DNA of 64,000 nt from Sindora glabra (GCA_020226215.1 CM035230.1:3309501-3373500), one strand, 5' to 3'; shown: positions 52,556-64,000, counted from the first letter of the stretch. Made by a program: numbers and translations. The notes: generated by a model from the sequence alone, not told the origin.

Positions 52556-53301
52556 TGTCATGACTCAATCCAATCATGACCCATATGGATCCTAATACTT
52601 AGTTTCCACAAGCCTTAACATTGTTCACTCTAATTTATCCAATAGGAATTTCTATATTTCTAGGGGACTCAAATTTCATTCTAAATTTTGTAGAAAAATA
52701 AATAGAATCTCTCCTATTTTCAGACATTTCCCGATGGCAACACACCTTAAAATAGAAAATCTATATATATTCTTAGATATGATAGCATTAAACATACACA
52801 TAGTATAATACAATTTCAAATTATTACATAAATAAAAAAAATTAACATGTCAATTGCTGAATCAATGAAAACTTTATCTCTATTTCTGATCCTAATCCAA
52901 CTATTAGAATCCTTTAGTAAGGTGATCTTGAATCTCCATAGATGCTACAAGGCTCAAATCTTAACTTAAAAACATTAGAAAAAAGACAAAGTGAGTTATA
53001 AGAACTCAATAAGTACATATCTACCATTATCTTGTAGGTGTTCAATTTTATATATAATAATTACAATTTATTCATATATTAAATTAGAAAATATTAGCAA
53101 ACTCATTCCATGGACTTCTAAAATATAGGAAACCAAGCCTCAAAATAGGAGTTTACTTGTACATAACTTAAACCCTATATTTCATATCTCAATTCATATA
53201 AATCTTAATTTTCCATTAATATACGACATCATTATCATATCACATACTATTCATTTTGAGTAGACATCATAATCACAAATAGTCATTAAGGCTTACACCA
53301 A
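52556..53301 (-). mobile_element. Truncated LTR-D (minus strand)
   Basis: It begins TGTCATGACTCAATCC, the family 3' end in reverse complement, and follows the copy at 34537. It breaks off near 53301 after CATTAAGGCTTACAC, where an inverted LTR-D segment begins. Confidence 0.8.
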
Positions 53302-53713
53302 CTAAGAACTTTCATCACTAGTGACTGAGCCTCCATACTCTTTGATACTAATAAACTACTAGTAGCCTTCTTAAGATGCGGTAAGAACTTTTATGCAATC
53401 AATTTCTTTTATTTTTGTTGTTTTAGGGTTGCCCTAAAGAAAAACCCATTTAGGTGTTTTTGACACTTACAATGATACATATGAAAAATATAATTTTTAT
53501 GTTATAAAATGTTAAATAGAATTATTAAAGTATGAATGGACTATTTTATGCTATTATTATGGTAAATTCATGCAGGATTCAAAGAAAACCCACCTTTATG
53601 CATATTTGAGATAGATGATGATAACTTAAAAAAATACAATTTTTATGCCATAAAGTATTTAATTAACATGAAAAGAATCATTTTAGAGTATTATGCTATA
53701 ATATTTTAGTAGA

Positions 53714-53715
<2 letters not shown>

Positions 53716-53771
<56 letters not shown>
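53716..53771. repeat. (AT)n microsatellite
   Basis: This is 56 bp of pure AT dinucleotides inside LTR-D, at a different position in the LTR from the array at 11394. Confidence 0.95.
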
Positions 53772-53775
<4 letters not shown>

Positions 53776-54708
53776 GAATCCATATTGTGAATAATTCTAA
53801 ATACATAATGATAGGTCTTAAAAATAAGATTTTTTACATTGTGGATTGCTGATATGATATAATCGAAATATACCTAGAGCACTATACTTTTATATCTAAG
53901 TTTTAGAAGTTATTTTAGAGAGATTCCAATTTATCATTATGTTTTAGTTGCTTGTCAAGGAATTAGTAAAATAAGAATTTATGCTTGAGAGTATTAAGCT
54001 AGTATATTTAGAGTATGGTTATATCATCAAAATCTAATATCTTTATGTTTAGGCTTGATTCAAAAAGTTTTCAATAAAGGTGAGCTTCTTCTTCTTTATA
54101 GAAAGTTGAAAAAATAAAGAAATAACTATATAACTTTATATAATGATTTAAGTAAAGTCTCTTGAGAGCTTATAATTATAATATTTTAATCATTTTATAC
54201 TTTAAGAAGACCTATTATTTATAAGAATCTCTTATATTTTAATAATAAGTTTGAAAATAAAAAAAGTGAGAATCTAAGATAAATAAGTAGCCTATTTTGA
54301 TTATCAATTTATGTTAGGAATATAAGTAAGTAACATAGAATGCTATTATATTTTGATCGAAATATCGTTTGTAATATATGGAAAGAAACTAAGTAATGTG
54401 CATATAATTATAATTTATTGTTGTATGTTGACAAATAGGAAGAAATAGAAGGTGAAAGTGAAAGAGTTAGGAATCTTTGAAGTCATGGTGCAATTTCAGG
54501 TTAGTATATATCTCACCATAGAACAATATCTTAATAAAGTATTGTTTAAATATTGTGAATTATATTCTTCTTACCAATGGTACAAAGTTCATATCTATAT
54601 ATAGATATTTTCATGTGTAAATCCTTAGAGGTACTATTGTGTAGAATATTTTAAGATTGAAGTGCTCTTGTGATCAAGTATGAGTGATGTGGATCTAATA
54701 TTTGTAAT

Positions 54709-56383
54709 TAATATGCACGTTGTAATGCACCAAAATTATATTAATATTGGTATACTAAAAATATAATGCTGTATAGTGGCACTACCAGGTTGTACCCCTA
54801 GTGATCCTTTGATTTTATCTTTTCTAAATGAATTCCTAACAATATCTTCACAATTGTTAACTTGTTGATGTAATGAAAATGAAGGAAACTATTGAAAATA
54901 GAATGCAAATGCAAGGTAAAGTTTTGTATAGAAATAGAATGCACTTTGCAATTTATTTTATGTTGTATATATAATTATTCAATAATAGACTGTAGAATTA
55001 GGGGCTTTGGTTGCATGAAATAAAAATGATAATAATGAAACAAATAAGCACAAAATAGAAGCAAAATAATAAGTAAACATAAAGAATTCAATATATGAAA
55101 GCAGTCGATTCAAGGATAAGATAGCTCTTAATGTGGATTAATCCTAAATCACAAAACATTTAATTATTCCAATTGATTTTTTAACCTTGGATTACTCAAA
55201 ACCTTTACAATAATCCATGAATCCTAAGCTAGATTACCATCTAGATTTTACTCAATTAAGATTAGTAGATGAATTAAGCAACTATCATAATCCCTAAACT
55301 AGATCAAAATTAACTTGAAGATAGAATTCGGTTAATTTACGAAATTAAATCAGATATAATTGAAGTAATCTCCTAACCTTCTAACCTAACATGTAAAACT
55401 ATGATTAATCAACCATAATTTCACATTCAAATAGAAAAATAATAGAAATCATGAGATTGAGTACCAATTATATCAAATCAGCACTTAATACAAGTAATTT
55501 CAATAATTTAGCACAAACAATTTGAGAAAGAGGAAAATCAATAAGAAGAAATTAACATTACTAATCAAGATCTCATAATCCTTGAAGAGAAGAGCTTCAA
55601 AATCCTTAAATTAACCAAGAGTCTTTAGCCTGTCATGGCTTAAGAATAAGAAAACGAGAAAAAAGAGAAAGAAAAGCTATGCTGCTGAGTTTGTATATAA
55701 GGTCTGAAGTCTAATGAGTCTCTCCCTTATTTATTTGGCCTAATTAATCTAAAATCCTATTGGACTAGGATTGTATGACTCTTAAGATTACAATAATATG
55801 GCATTTCTAATTTTTAGAAGCCCAAACCTATTTGTTTCAAGTCAATTAAATCCAACAGATCAATCATTGAATTCCCATAAGTGTAACTTCCAACTAGATT
55901 TTGACCATAAAATCAATATAATTTGGAAAACCCATAAACATCAAACTTGTAGGCCTTTGTCTTGTGAGAATTTAGGCATCTATTTTAGGTTGATCAGACT
56001 ACTATAGATTTAAATATAGCCTAAATATGGAAATAGGTTCAATTGGGATAGAGACATGACCTCTAGGATAGAGACATGACCTCAACTTCTCAGCCACATA
56101 TGACCTTCAAAACACCTAAATTAGGCTTAGACCAAAATATAAAATTGTAGTTCTCTCTTTTCGCTTTCCAATAATATAAAGTTTGCCTCAATCTGACATA
56201 TGGAGCCTAAGATATGACTAAAAAATAAAAATAATATCAAAATTCAATATTTACCAAATAAATTCACAATATTGTAAAATTGACCATAATTTATAAAATA
56301 AGGCCTAATCAGTGAACTTAGGCAAATATAACACCAAAGAGACAAAATAAGAGAAAATAAAATAGTTAATATTTTTCTCATCA
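54709..56383 (-). mobile_element. Solo LTR-F (minus strand)
   Basis: The right end ATTTTTCTCATCA is the reverse complement of the family start, and the left end TAATATGCACGTTG is its slightly changed end. The flanks are GTAAT (54704-54708) and GTAGT (56384-56388), a TSD with one mismatch. Open frames inside have no homologue I know. Confidence 0.82.
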
Positions 56384-56560
56384 GTAGTATAAGTATGATT
56401 ATCAATTTGCATGGATGTTAATGTTAATTGAATGTTAATGTTAATTGAACATGCTTAGAAAGCATGATGATGGTGTTTTTAACTATCGATTGATTGTGAT
56501 TGGGTTTCATTGATATCTATATGTTATGATCATATAGATGAATATAATGGCATTGTTACA

Positions 56561-56580
56561 TACACACACACACACACACA
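56561..56580. repeat. (AC)n microsatellite
   Basis: A 20-bp run of AC dinucleotides lies inside LTR-D. Confidence 0.9.
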
Positions 56581-57312
56581 CTACTATATGCTTTGATATT
56601 GCCCTATGATGAATTAGTTATTTGGCATTTAAGTTCTTACAAATAATTGTGATATAAGAGTTGAGCTTTCATATGCATATTATTTATGAATCATGTCATA
56701 AGTGGCATTAAAAATTAAGGACTGTGATGGAGCAATGATGTGAAAGCTAAATGAAAAATTCCCAATAAACAATTTGTGAAGGATATAAGATTGAATCAAA
56801 AGTCAAAAGGTGGATACATGTACATTTGTTATAAATGGTTATGTAATATTGGAACTTTATTTGTAATTCATTTGTGTTTGAGCCTTAATGGTTGTTTATG
56901 AATGTGATGACCACCCATAATGGGTGGTGTGTAATATAATAAGAATATCATATACCAATCTATAGTTGAGATTACTATAAATTATGATGGGAGGTATAGG
57001 ATCCAAGCTACATGAAAGTGAATCCTTAATTTGAGACTTAGTTTCATATAATGCAAAAATGAAGAGAGTTTGGATGGCATTTATTTCTCTAATTAAATAC
57101 TTAATCAACATGTGATTATTTAATACAATAAAATCAAGGATTAGTAATGGTAGATATATACTTACTGAGTTATTATTTTATTTTATTTTCAATATTTTCA
57201 AGTTAAAATAAGTGCCTTCAAGCTTTATTGCATCTATGGAGATTTGACAGTTAAGATTTAAATTATTATTAAAGATAGAAATTTATTAATTCATGTGATG
57301 TGTTAAATTGTT

Positions 57313-57337
57313 TGTATATGTATATGTATATGTATAT
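57313..57337. repeat. (TATATG)n short tandem
   Basis: Four copies of the six-base unit TATATG lie near the LTR-D end. Confidence 0.85.
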
Positions 57338-57777
57338 TTTGTTATATTTGAGAAAAATTCATAGGTTTCATGGTTTAGGGTGTGTAACCTTTAGAAAGTA
57401 TCCAAAAATAGGGAAGATTCTATCAACATTTTTTTTTACAAAATTTAAAGTAAAATTTTGAGTCCTTTGGAAATATAGAGATTTCCATAGAATAAATTAA
57501 AATGAATAATGTTAAAACTTGTGAAAATTGAGTATTAGAATCCATGCTAATCACGATCAAGATTAGGTTATGACATGATGAAATTTGATTACATGAGAAT
57601 GGCAAATTTTGTTGATAAAATTCTTATGTCATAGTTAGTATTTTTACCATACCTAATAAAATGATTTATTGATACTACAACCAGTATCTTCTCATTACTC
57701 ACCTTAAATCCAATTTGTGCAGGAGACATGCATCCTTTATAAAGAAGGAGAGGCATGGTAAAGGTTGGAATGATAAG

Positions 57778-59327
57778 TGTTACATGTGAAATGGTTTGTC
57801 AATTAGCGCAAGTGTACACTGTTGTAAACAAGTAATAAAGTGATGAGTTGAGTATCGTTCCGATGAGGATTGTTTCACTAAGTACCAAAATTAATAACCT
57901 TAACATTATTTGGTAAATCGATTAGTTGGAAATGAAGTAACTAAATAAAGATTTATGCAAAAGTATTTAAAATAAATATGAATGCAATTGGAGTAAAAAC
58001 AAATATGAATAAAAGCCCTAGGGATCAGACTTCACTTAACAATTTCGGAATTAATCATCTATCTACTCTAATCCAATTTTAACTTCTTTAATTGATAGTT
58101 GAGTTTCCCTAAGTTAATTACTAGCCTCTTCTAAGGTCAAGTAATTCTATCATTAATTGCTAATTCACTTTATTCCTATGTGAATTAAAATAACTAATTA
58201 TGAATTAAGATTTATGGAACTTATTAAGACTACACAAATCAAATGAATATATTCCTATTTCACATGTAGCTTATAGTTTTAATTACAGGATCCACACATA
58301 TGTATCTCCTTCCAGTCTCAACATGTATATTGAGTTCATTCAAAAGGTGGTCAACTAATTGAAAGCATTAAGAATAATAATTAAAACTAAATCTAGGATA
58401 AGAAAATTGAAATTAGTTTCAATAGATTAAAATTCAATTCGTTATTATTAAGCTATGTCATCACCCTAGGAAGATGAAGATTTAGAACATAATGAAATTA
58501 AAAATAAACTTAAAATAAAATAAAAAAATCATAACATTCATGATTTAAACATAAAGATAAAATTACAAATGCATGAAAATGGATTTTTTAGCCATCCATG
58601 TAGGAGGTAAAACCATCCATATAGGAGGACTACCTAACCTTCCATGTAAAAGGCATATAACTAAAAATGCATAAACTACACTACTCTCTAAGATCCTCCT
58701 TAATGATCTCTACTTCTTGCTATTTATAGGTGAATGGGTCAGTTGCAAGTCATAAATCTTGACCATTAACTACCAATATTGGTCTTTAGTTACCGATCTT
58801 AGTCTTTAGCTACCAGTCTTGGTTCTCGCAGTAACCATTCTTCTGGATTATTGGTAACTTTTGACCACCAAAATGGTAGATTCATGTTTTCTAGTGAACA
58901 TGTGAGTTGTAGAGCTGAATGTTAGCTTTAAAACGCATTGAAGAACTCCCAATTTTGACATTGTAGCTCTAGTTATGGTCAAATTAGTGAGTAAAGGTCA
59001 GGTTCGGACAAAACCACCATTTCAGATTCTAAGTAAATTTTGAACTCTTTAGAGGCTGAACTAGACTTTGCTCTTAACATGAAAGTTGAAGGGATTTCTC
59101 TTAGATTTCTATCCATATAAAGAACATCCTAATCCAATACCTAGAGCTCTAGATATGGCTTAAAACCTGAAACAGGGTCAAAATGTAGCATTATCCAAAA
59201 AATCTAATTTCCTTTCAAACTCAAGACCCATTCACAAAATGCAACTAAATTTATTAAATTAAGCTTAGATAACATCCAAAAGTGCATCATATAAGGAAAA
59301 CTAAATATGTAAATATTTTACATATCA
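57778..59327 (+). mobile_element. Solo LTR-C with TSD ATAAG
   Basis: It starts TGTTACATGTG and ends TTTTACATATCA, with perfect ATAAG repeats at 57773-57777 and 59328-59332. Its interruption of LTR-B confirms both edges. The start (GCGCAAGTGTACAC and GTATCGTTCCGATGAGGATT) resembles the beginning of a widespread class of plant gypsy LTRs, but I cannot name the lineage. At 1550 bp and with no internal domain, it is a solo LTR. Confidence 0.9.
58593..58830. repeat. Two short tandem arrays in LTR-C
   Basis: CCATCCATGTAGGAGG recurs three times with changes at 58593-58650. CTTTAGYTACCRRTCTTRGT recurs at 58769-58825. Confidence 0.75.
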
Positions 59328-59385
59328 ATAAGGTTAATGGCTTTATTCCTAAGGTGGTAGGGTGGCTGATAGAGATCTAACCAAC

Positions 59386-59572
59386 TAACTTAAAGATCCT
59401 TTGCATGGAATTGGAGATCCCATAACTAGAGCTAAGACCAAGAAGATGACACAAGCTTTGTAAAGCTTAATTATGGAGATCAAAGGAAAAGAAGATCAAC
59501 ATGAAATAGAGGCTGCACCAAGATGGGTTACTTTCTTACAACTTGAGGATGCTATAAGCCCAACTTGAAGAC
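59386..59572 (+). pseudogene. pol: 3' end of a gypsy polyprotein
   Basis: The frame reads NPLHGIGDPITRAKTKKMTQAL, a stop, then SLIMEIKGKEDQ and APRWVTFLQLE. The (G/D)PxTRARxKxxxxAL motif marks the tail of Pol in several plant gypsy lineages, just after the integrase. Integrase itself is missing because LTR-B sequence abuts on the left. Confidence 0.75.
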
Positions 59573-60283
59573 AACAATTTAGAGAGCCCAATTTGCATAA
59601 CCTGTTTGCATTTATGGGCTACAATTGTTTTGTTTATTATAATTACTCAATTTATTGGGATATTTTTGTTTAGACTTGATTGGATAATAAATAAGCCCAA
59701 TTTCTTATTTTTATTTGAATTTTTGTAGGTATTTATGGGCTGAATTTTTCAAATGACCTTTATTTTTGTTATTTGATGTATTAAGTCATTTTAGAGTATT
59801 TTAGACTTTAGTTTAGGATAAAAATGTTTAGACCTATTTTTTACTTTAAAATATTGACCATATTACTGTGAGAATTTTACTATGTTTACTTAAAGTCATT
59901 TAAATGACCTTTTATTAGGTTTAAGTTGTTCAATTAGTTTTAGGTTAATATGTGTCATTAGAGCTCATTCTCAATTAGGATTTTAAAGAGCTATATAAAA
60001 AGGCTTGTTCCTTATATCACAGCAAACTTTGATGATTAATAAAATTTGAGTGTTTCTCCATTATGAGAGTTTCCCTTTTATTCTTAGGTTAAGAACTAAA
60101 TCTTATAGTATTGGTTCTATCGATAGGTCATGGTTAGGGTCACACTTCACTTGATAACTTTAGTTCTACTTGTAGGTCACAGTTACGGTTAAGTTCCTTT
60201 TATCTTTTGCTTATTTTCAAGACAATCCAATTAGTTCTATTGCATCATGAGCAAGTTCATTTGCATCAATGGTGGTGCCTGGA
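59573..60283 (+). mobile_element. 3' region and likely LTR of the same gypsy element
   Basis: This non-coding segment follows the pol tail. It contains a transcribed-leader-like block at 60000-60110, resembling 28255-28330 on the minus strand. It ends before LTR-B resumes at 60284. The exact LTR ends were not found. Confidence 0.45.
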
Positions 60284-61432
60284 GTTCTCATTATCTTGAG
60301 TGAAAGGGTTGTATATCAACCTTGGACATAGTAATATGTGAAGATGAAATTTGATCACATGAAAATGGAAAATTTTGTTAATAAAATTCTTATAGCATAG
60401 TTAATAGTTTGATCATACCTAATAAAATGAGTTATTGATACTACAACTAACATCTTGTCATTACTCACCTTGAATCCAATTTATAAAGGGAGATATGCAT
60501 CTTCATAGAAAAGGAGAAGTGTGGTAAAGGTTGAAGGGGTAAGATTGGTGGCTTTATACTTAGAGTAGCGGGAATAAGGCTGGATCGAAGATATAATATG
60601 AAACCTATATCCTAACTATTATCATTTTCTTAACAAACTTTGTAAATGTTATACATAAAAGCTATAATGGAAACATAAGAGCTTTAATCAATTATTATTT
60701 TATTTTACACTATTAAATATATATATGATCTATTATAGTGAAAAATCTTTAGAAAAAGGAGATAAGTAGCCATTCACTAAGTATTTTAATACTTATGCTC
60801 TTTCTATTGTAATTTATTCACAGATTTAGAGCATGGATCTCACAAAGATGATTGACACCTGTGTGAGAACCTTCCTCTCACCTTGGGGAGCCTTCCAAAT
60901 AATATTTTATTATAGACTATATATGTTTATAGCATATCCTTAGGTAAATTATAATAGAAATTCTATAAAAATAAATTCTAAGTCGAACCCCTTTGTATTT
61001 TATCCTATTCAATGGAACCATTCACTAGAAAGCATAACTAGTAGTTCTAGCTCAATGAATATGCCAACTTCTCTTTTTTCCTTATTAATGAAGTTAGGTC
61101 CTAAGGAATACAATGAATAGAAACATATTGGTTTGAGTTAAGGGTTCATCTTCTTTTTATAGTGCCTATGTAGAAAGTTATGTCTGCAAGAATTTTGCAT
61201 GCTTATATAAATATTTTAGTATATGCAAATTATGTTTTAAATTTCCATACACACGTACAAATAGTATTATTTTCTATAAGTGCTTATTTATATTTTTAGT
61301 ATAGTTAAAAAAGTCAATGAGTCAAAGTTTTCTTATAGGCCTTTAAAGACAACTAGTTAGTATATTGATACTAGTTAGATGTCTTTACGCCAATTATGAT
61401 ATTTGAGATTAAGGTCATGACATATTATCATA
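60284..61432 (+). mobile_element. LTR-B, 3' part
   Basis: It matches 37998-39092 throughout and ends AAGGTCATGACA. No PBS follows, in contrast to the copy at 36059, so it is a 3' or solo LTR whose first 1.95 kb is missing. Confidence 0.82.
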
Positions 61433-61979
61433 CTAATAAGCTAACCCAATTGTAACTCCCTTACTTATTAACGCCTTATTCCTCATTAAATAGGTAATTA
61501 TTGCATACTAATTTGCCTTCTACTCTAGGCCAACTCACAATACATCAAATTCATATGTTTCATATAATATAGGCAAGGGTCATGTAATTATACAAAAGTT
61601 CAACTTACAAATCGTACATCCATCATATACAATATCACCAACTATATAAACATTTTTTTTTTCATACAACTTCAAAACATCATTGTCCTCTATCATGAGA
61701 GCCTTTGGAAGCATCACCTGGAATGGTTAGCAACAATACAGAAAACATAAGAAACAAAGTTTCCCAGTAGCTAGCTATTACCATAAAAAAAATATATCAA
61801 GCCATTCCAGATCCTTAAGAAATTAAAACATATATTTCAAAATCAATTAATCATTTATCATCATATTCAATACCATACCATTGTAAGAAATATGCACTGC
61901 ACACAGCAATCATCAAGCCCATTCAAGGACTTATATCAATAACTAGATGACCATCACAGATAATCGTACCTAGGCCTAT

Positions 61980-62240
61980 ATACAGCAATTCACTGTCTTC
62001 CCAGGGTACTCGGGCCAAAGGCCTAATATACAGCATCATGCTGTCTTCTCGAGGTATCGGGCCATAGGTACCGCACACAGAAATTGTACTATTATCCCTG
62101 AGGAACTCGAGCCATAGGCCTAACGCAGTATTTTACTATCTTCCCGGGTTGTCCACACAACAATTGCATTATCATTCCAGGGAAATCGAGCCATAGGCCT
62201 AACACAGTATTTTACTGTCTTCCCGGAATGCGTGTACAAC
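61980..62240. repeat. Tandem block in minus-strand LTR-A, expanded
   Basis: The unit core (TCGGGCCA/TCGAGCCATAGGCCTAA plus ACTGTCTTCCCG) appears about four times, against two in the plus-strand copy at 6455-6650. Confidence 0.75.
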
Positions 62241-62624
62241 AATTTCATACACATTCCATACAATGGCATAAAATACAGAAAATCATGTAAATAGAAAACA
62301 AAGCTTAAGGATAAAGCTAGCTACCTTTTACAAGCTTCCAATGTGATGTTTCCTTTGCCCTCACTTAAGAACTCCTTTACAACTCCCCTTGCCTTTCCAA
62401 TTGTCACTCCTTAGTCTGCATAAAGACACATCATAGATCTTATTAGAACATCATCATTTTTCTTAAACTTCATGTATTCTTTACTTCCTCCACATTGATA
62501 AATGCATACTTAGATGCTCTTTATTTTGTTTTCAGGCTTTGAAATGACACATATAAGCATTAGAAAAGGATCCGAAGGCAAAACCATGTAAATCCTGAAG
62601 AATTGAAGCCAAAATGTTCACTTG

Positions 62625-62865
62625 ACAAAGAACACAGGGGTCCCATACCCCGTGTTCAGGGCCGTGTTTCTTACTGGATTGCTTCGAGACTTCACTAAAT
62701 TACTCAGAGAAGAACACGAGGGTAAACACGGGCTGTGTTCTACCCCGTGTACAGAACATGGGGTACAACATGGGCCGTGTTCTACCCCATGTACATTACT
62801 GATCTGCCTTCACTGAAGAACACGGGGTACAACATGGGCCGTGTTCTACCCCGTGTACATTACTG
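62625..62865. repeat. GC-rich inverted motif array in minus-strand LTR-A
   Basis: GGCCGTGTTCTACCCC and its near-complement GAACACGGGGTACAACATG alternate five or more times. The array is longer than its counterpart at 5905-6060, and the order of units differs. Confidence 0.85.
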
Positions 62866-64000
62866 ATCTTCCAAAAACACATTAAATGGCTAAATCTCCT
62901 TTCTTCCTTCTTTTCCATATTCATGGTTTTGGCTTCTCAAGAGGGAAGTTTCACACACACACACTTTCATACTTCAAAATTTCATCTTCCATAGGTTTCA
63001 TAACTCATAAGAATTATTCTAATTTCATCAACTTAGCCAAATTCCAAACAAATCATGCCAATTCCACCCATGCACCATTATACCTCTAAAACCCTAATGT
63101 GTGCATCATGGTTTCTTGTTGTTTTTACACCAAACCAAAGCCATAGATCAACATAACAACATCCAAAACACCATTAGACATGTTCAAATCATCCAAAACT
63201 CCATGGTCAACCACCTTTGACCACACCAACATCAAGATTTCAAGAAACTAAAAAGAGTACATTAAAGAGCTTTTAGAGGGGAACATTTTTACCTCTTGGT
63301 ACAACTTGAAAATCCCCACTTAGAGCTCCCCAAACTTGATCAAACATGAGCTTTTCTTCAATCTAAGCACACCAATGGATAGAGCTTGATGAGAAGAGCA
63401 ACTTTCCCTTCTACACTTAAGCTTAAAACTCACTATTTTTGGGTGAAAAAGCTAAGAGAAACTTTCTCTCTCTTCCTTCTCTCTCTCACACGTCCAAGCT
63501 TGCTCTCATGGAGATTTCTGCAGCTTTTAGGAGAAATGGAGAAGAAGGTAGAGTTTTCATGAAGCTTCTAGGGGCATTTTGGTCCTTTTTGAAATTTTCA
63601 AGGGTATTTTAGTCCTTTTTCATCAATTAGTAAGGCTATTCTTGCCATTTTCTTCTAATAATGACACTTGTCATGTTTCTATTGGTCACACTAAATAAAA
63701 TCACATATTACACCCTAAATTCTTGGTTATTCTAGTAGATCCCAAATTCTTAGTTATTTACACTTTAACCACACCCGATTTTACACTTTTGCAATTTAGT
63801 CCATAGGGTTTCTGTCTGTTTAAAATTCCTTACACTGTCAGACTTAGATAACTCCCCTTTTTAGGATTTTCTAACCTCCTCTGATCATCTATACTGTGTA
63901 TGAAAATAAATTCTCTTCCTACTATCCCTTTTTCCTTCAAAATTTCGTTTACACTTACGCTTATTTCCTTTCAACTTAAGATTCACCCATCCAGCTAATT

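Larger units (their letters stand above)
53305..57575 (+). mobile_element. LTR-D 3' portion (plus strand) with an LTR-F inside
   Basis: From about 53305 it follows the middle and end of LTR-D (compare 53470-53640 with 50150-50280). It ends GATTAGGTTATGACA at 57575. The first 1.2 kb of the LTR is missing. An inverted solo LTR-F interrupts it at 54709-56383. The following base begins an LTR-B fragment. Confidence 0.78.
57576..59385 (+). mobile_element. LTR-B fragment, split by solo LTR-C
   Basis: The stretches 57576-57777 and 59333 to about 59385 match consecutive parts of LTR-B (compare 38052-38290). The right half resumes at GTTAATGGCTTTATTCC exactly after the LTR-C duplication. The start of this LTR-B is lost at the LTR-D junction, and its end is lost where pol-like sequence begins. 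Confidence 0.75.
61451..64000 (-). mobile_element. LTR-A (minus strand), running off the window
   Basis: The left edge TGTAACTCCCTTAC is the reverse complement of the LTR-A end. The sequence then follows 7143 back to about 4766, so roughly 76 bp are missing beyond the window. No tRNA-type PBS lies left of 61451, so this is the 3' or solo LTR of its element. The left flank is CCAAT; the matching flank would be just outside the window. It contains expanded versions of both LTR-A repeat arrays. Confidence 0.9.

Noticed and set aside
55798..56007. 69-codon plus-strand frame
   Set aside because: It lies antisense within a minus-strand solo LTR-F, with stops in other copies.
59573..60283. PBS-like GGTGGTGCCTGGAG at about 60268
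   Set aside because: It does not match a plant tRNA 3' end well and is followed by LTR-B and not an internal domain, so I did not call a primer-binding site.

Overview
The window looks like repeat-dense intergenic DNA from a flowering plant, probably a eudicot. It is strongly AT-rich. It contains long terminal repeats (LTRs) of Ty3/gypsy retrotransposons, an Athila-like gag and protease with a primer-binding site matching plant tRNA-Asp, chromovirus-like gag/protease/integrase fragments, a CACTA-type DNA transposon and long AT microsatellites. I found no intact host gene, rRNA, tRNA or CRISPR array. Every coding trace I recognise is a decayed retroelement protein. I cannot name the species.

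The sequence reads as a stack of insertions within insertions. I use working letters for the LTR families: A (about 2.45 kb), B (about 3.03 kb), C (1.55 kb), D (about 3.6 kb) and F (about 1.6 kb, Athila-type). Many edges were fixed by TG...CA ends and target-site duplications (TSDs) read directly from the sequence.

Left part (1-24.1 kb): a minus-strand LTR-B enters from the left edge (1-2890). An unassigned host segment (2891-8480) carries a solo LTR-A (4690-7143, TSD AGTAA). A minus-strand solo LTR-D (8481-24106, TSD AATAA) has been split by a plus-strand LTR-D starting at 10867. That copy in turn holds a solo LTR-F (12821-14463) and a complete but RT-less Athila-like element (14672-23059: LTR, PBS, gag, protease, LTR).

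Middle (24.1-36.1 kb): unassigned LTR-like DNA (24107-28014) is followed by the 3' end of a minus-strand gypsy element with an integrase C-terminus (about 28015-28985). Then come a D-type plus-strand LTR ending at 32108, a minus-strand Athila 5' LTR with its leader (32109-34321) and a truncated minus-strand LTR-D (34537 to about 35640).

Right part (36.1-64 kb): a Tekay-like chromovirus starts with a 5' LTR-B (36059-39092) and a Met-tRNA-type PBS. Its gag-pol is cut successively by a CACTA-type element (39433-42321, TSD AAT), a solo LTR-D inside the gag zinc knuckle (43252-48114, TSD AGTGC), a second solo LTR-D between protease and RT (48788-52432) and a head-to-head pair of LTR-D fragments (52556-57575). 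LTR-B fragments follow, one carrying solo LTR-C (57778-59327, TSD ATAAG) and another at 60284-61432. They are separated by the 3' end of another gypsy element. A minus-strand LTR-A (61451 onward) leaves through the right edge.

Nothing here appears to act as a pathway. The content records repeated retrotransposition, LTR-LTR recombination to solo LTRs, and decay dominated by C-to-T/G-to-A changes that created stop codons and removed catalytic residues.
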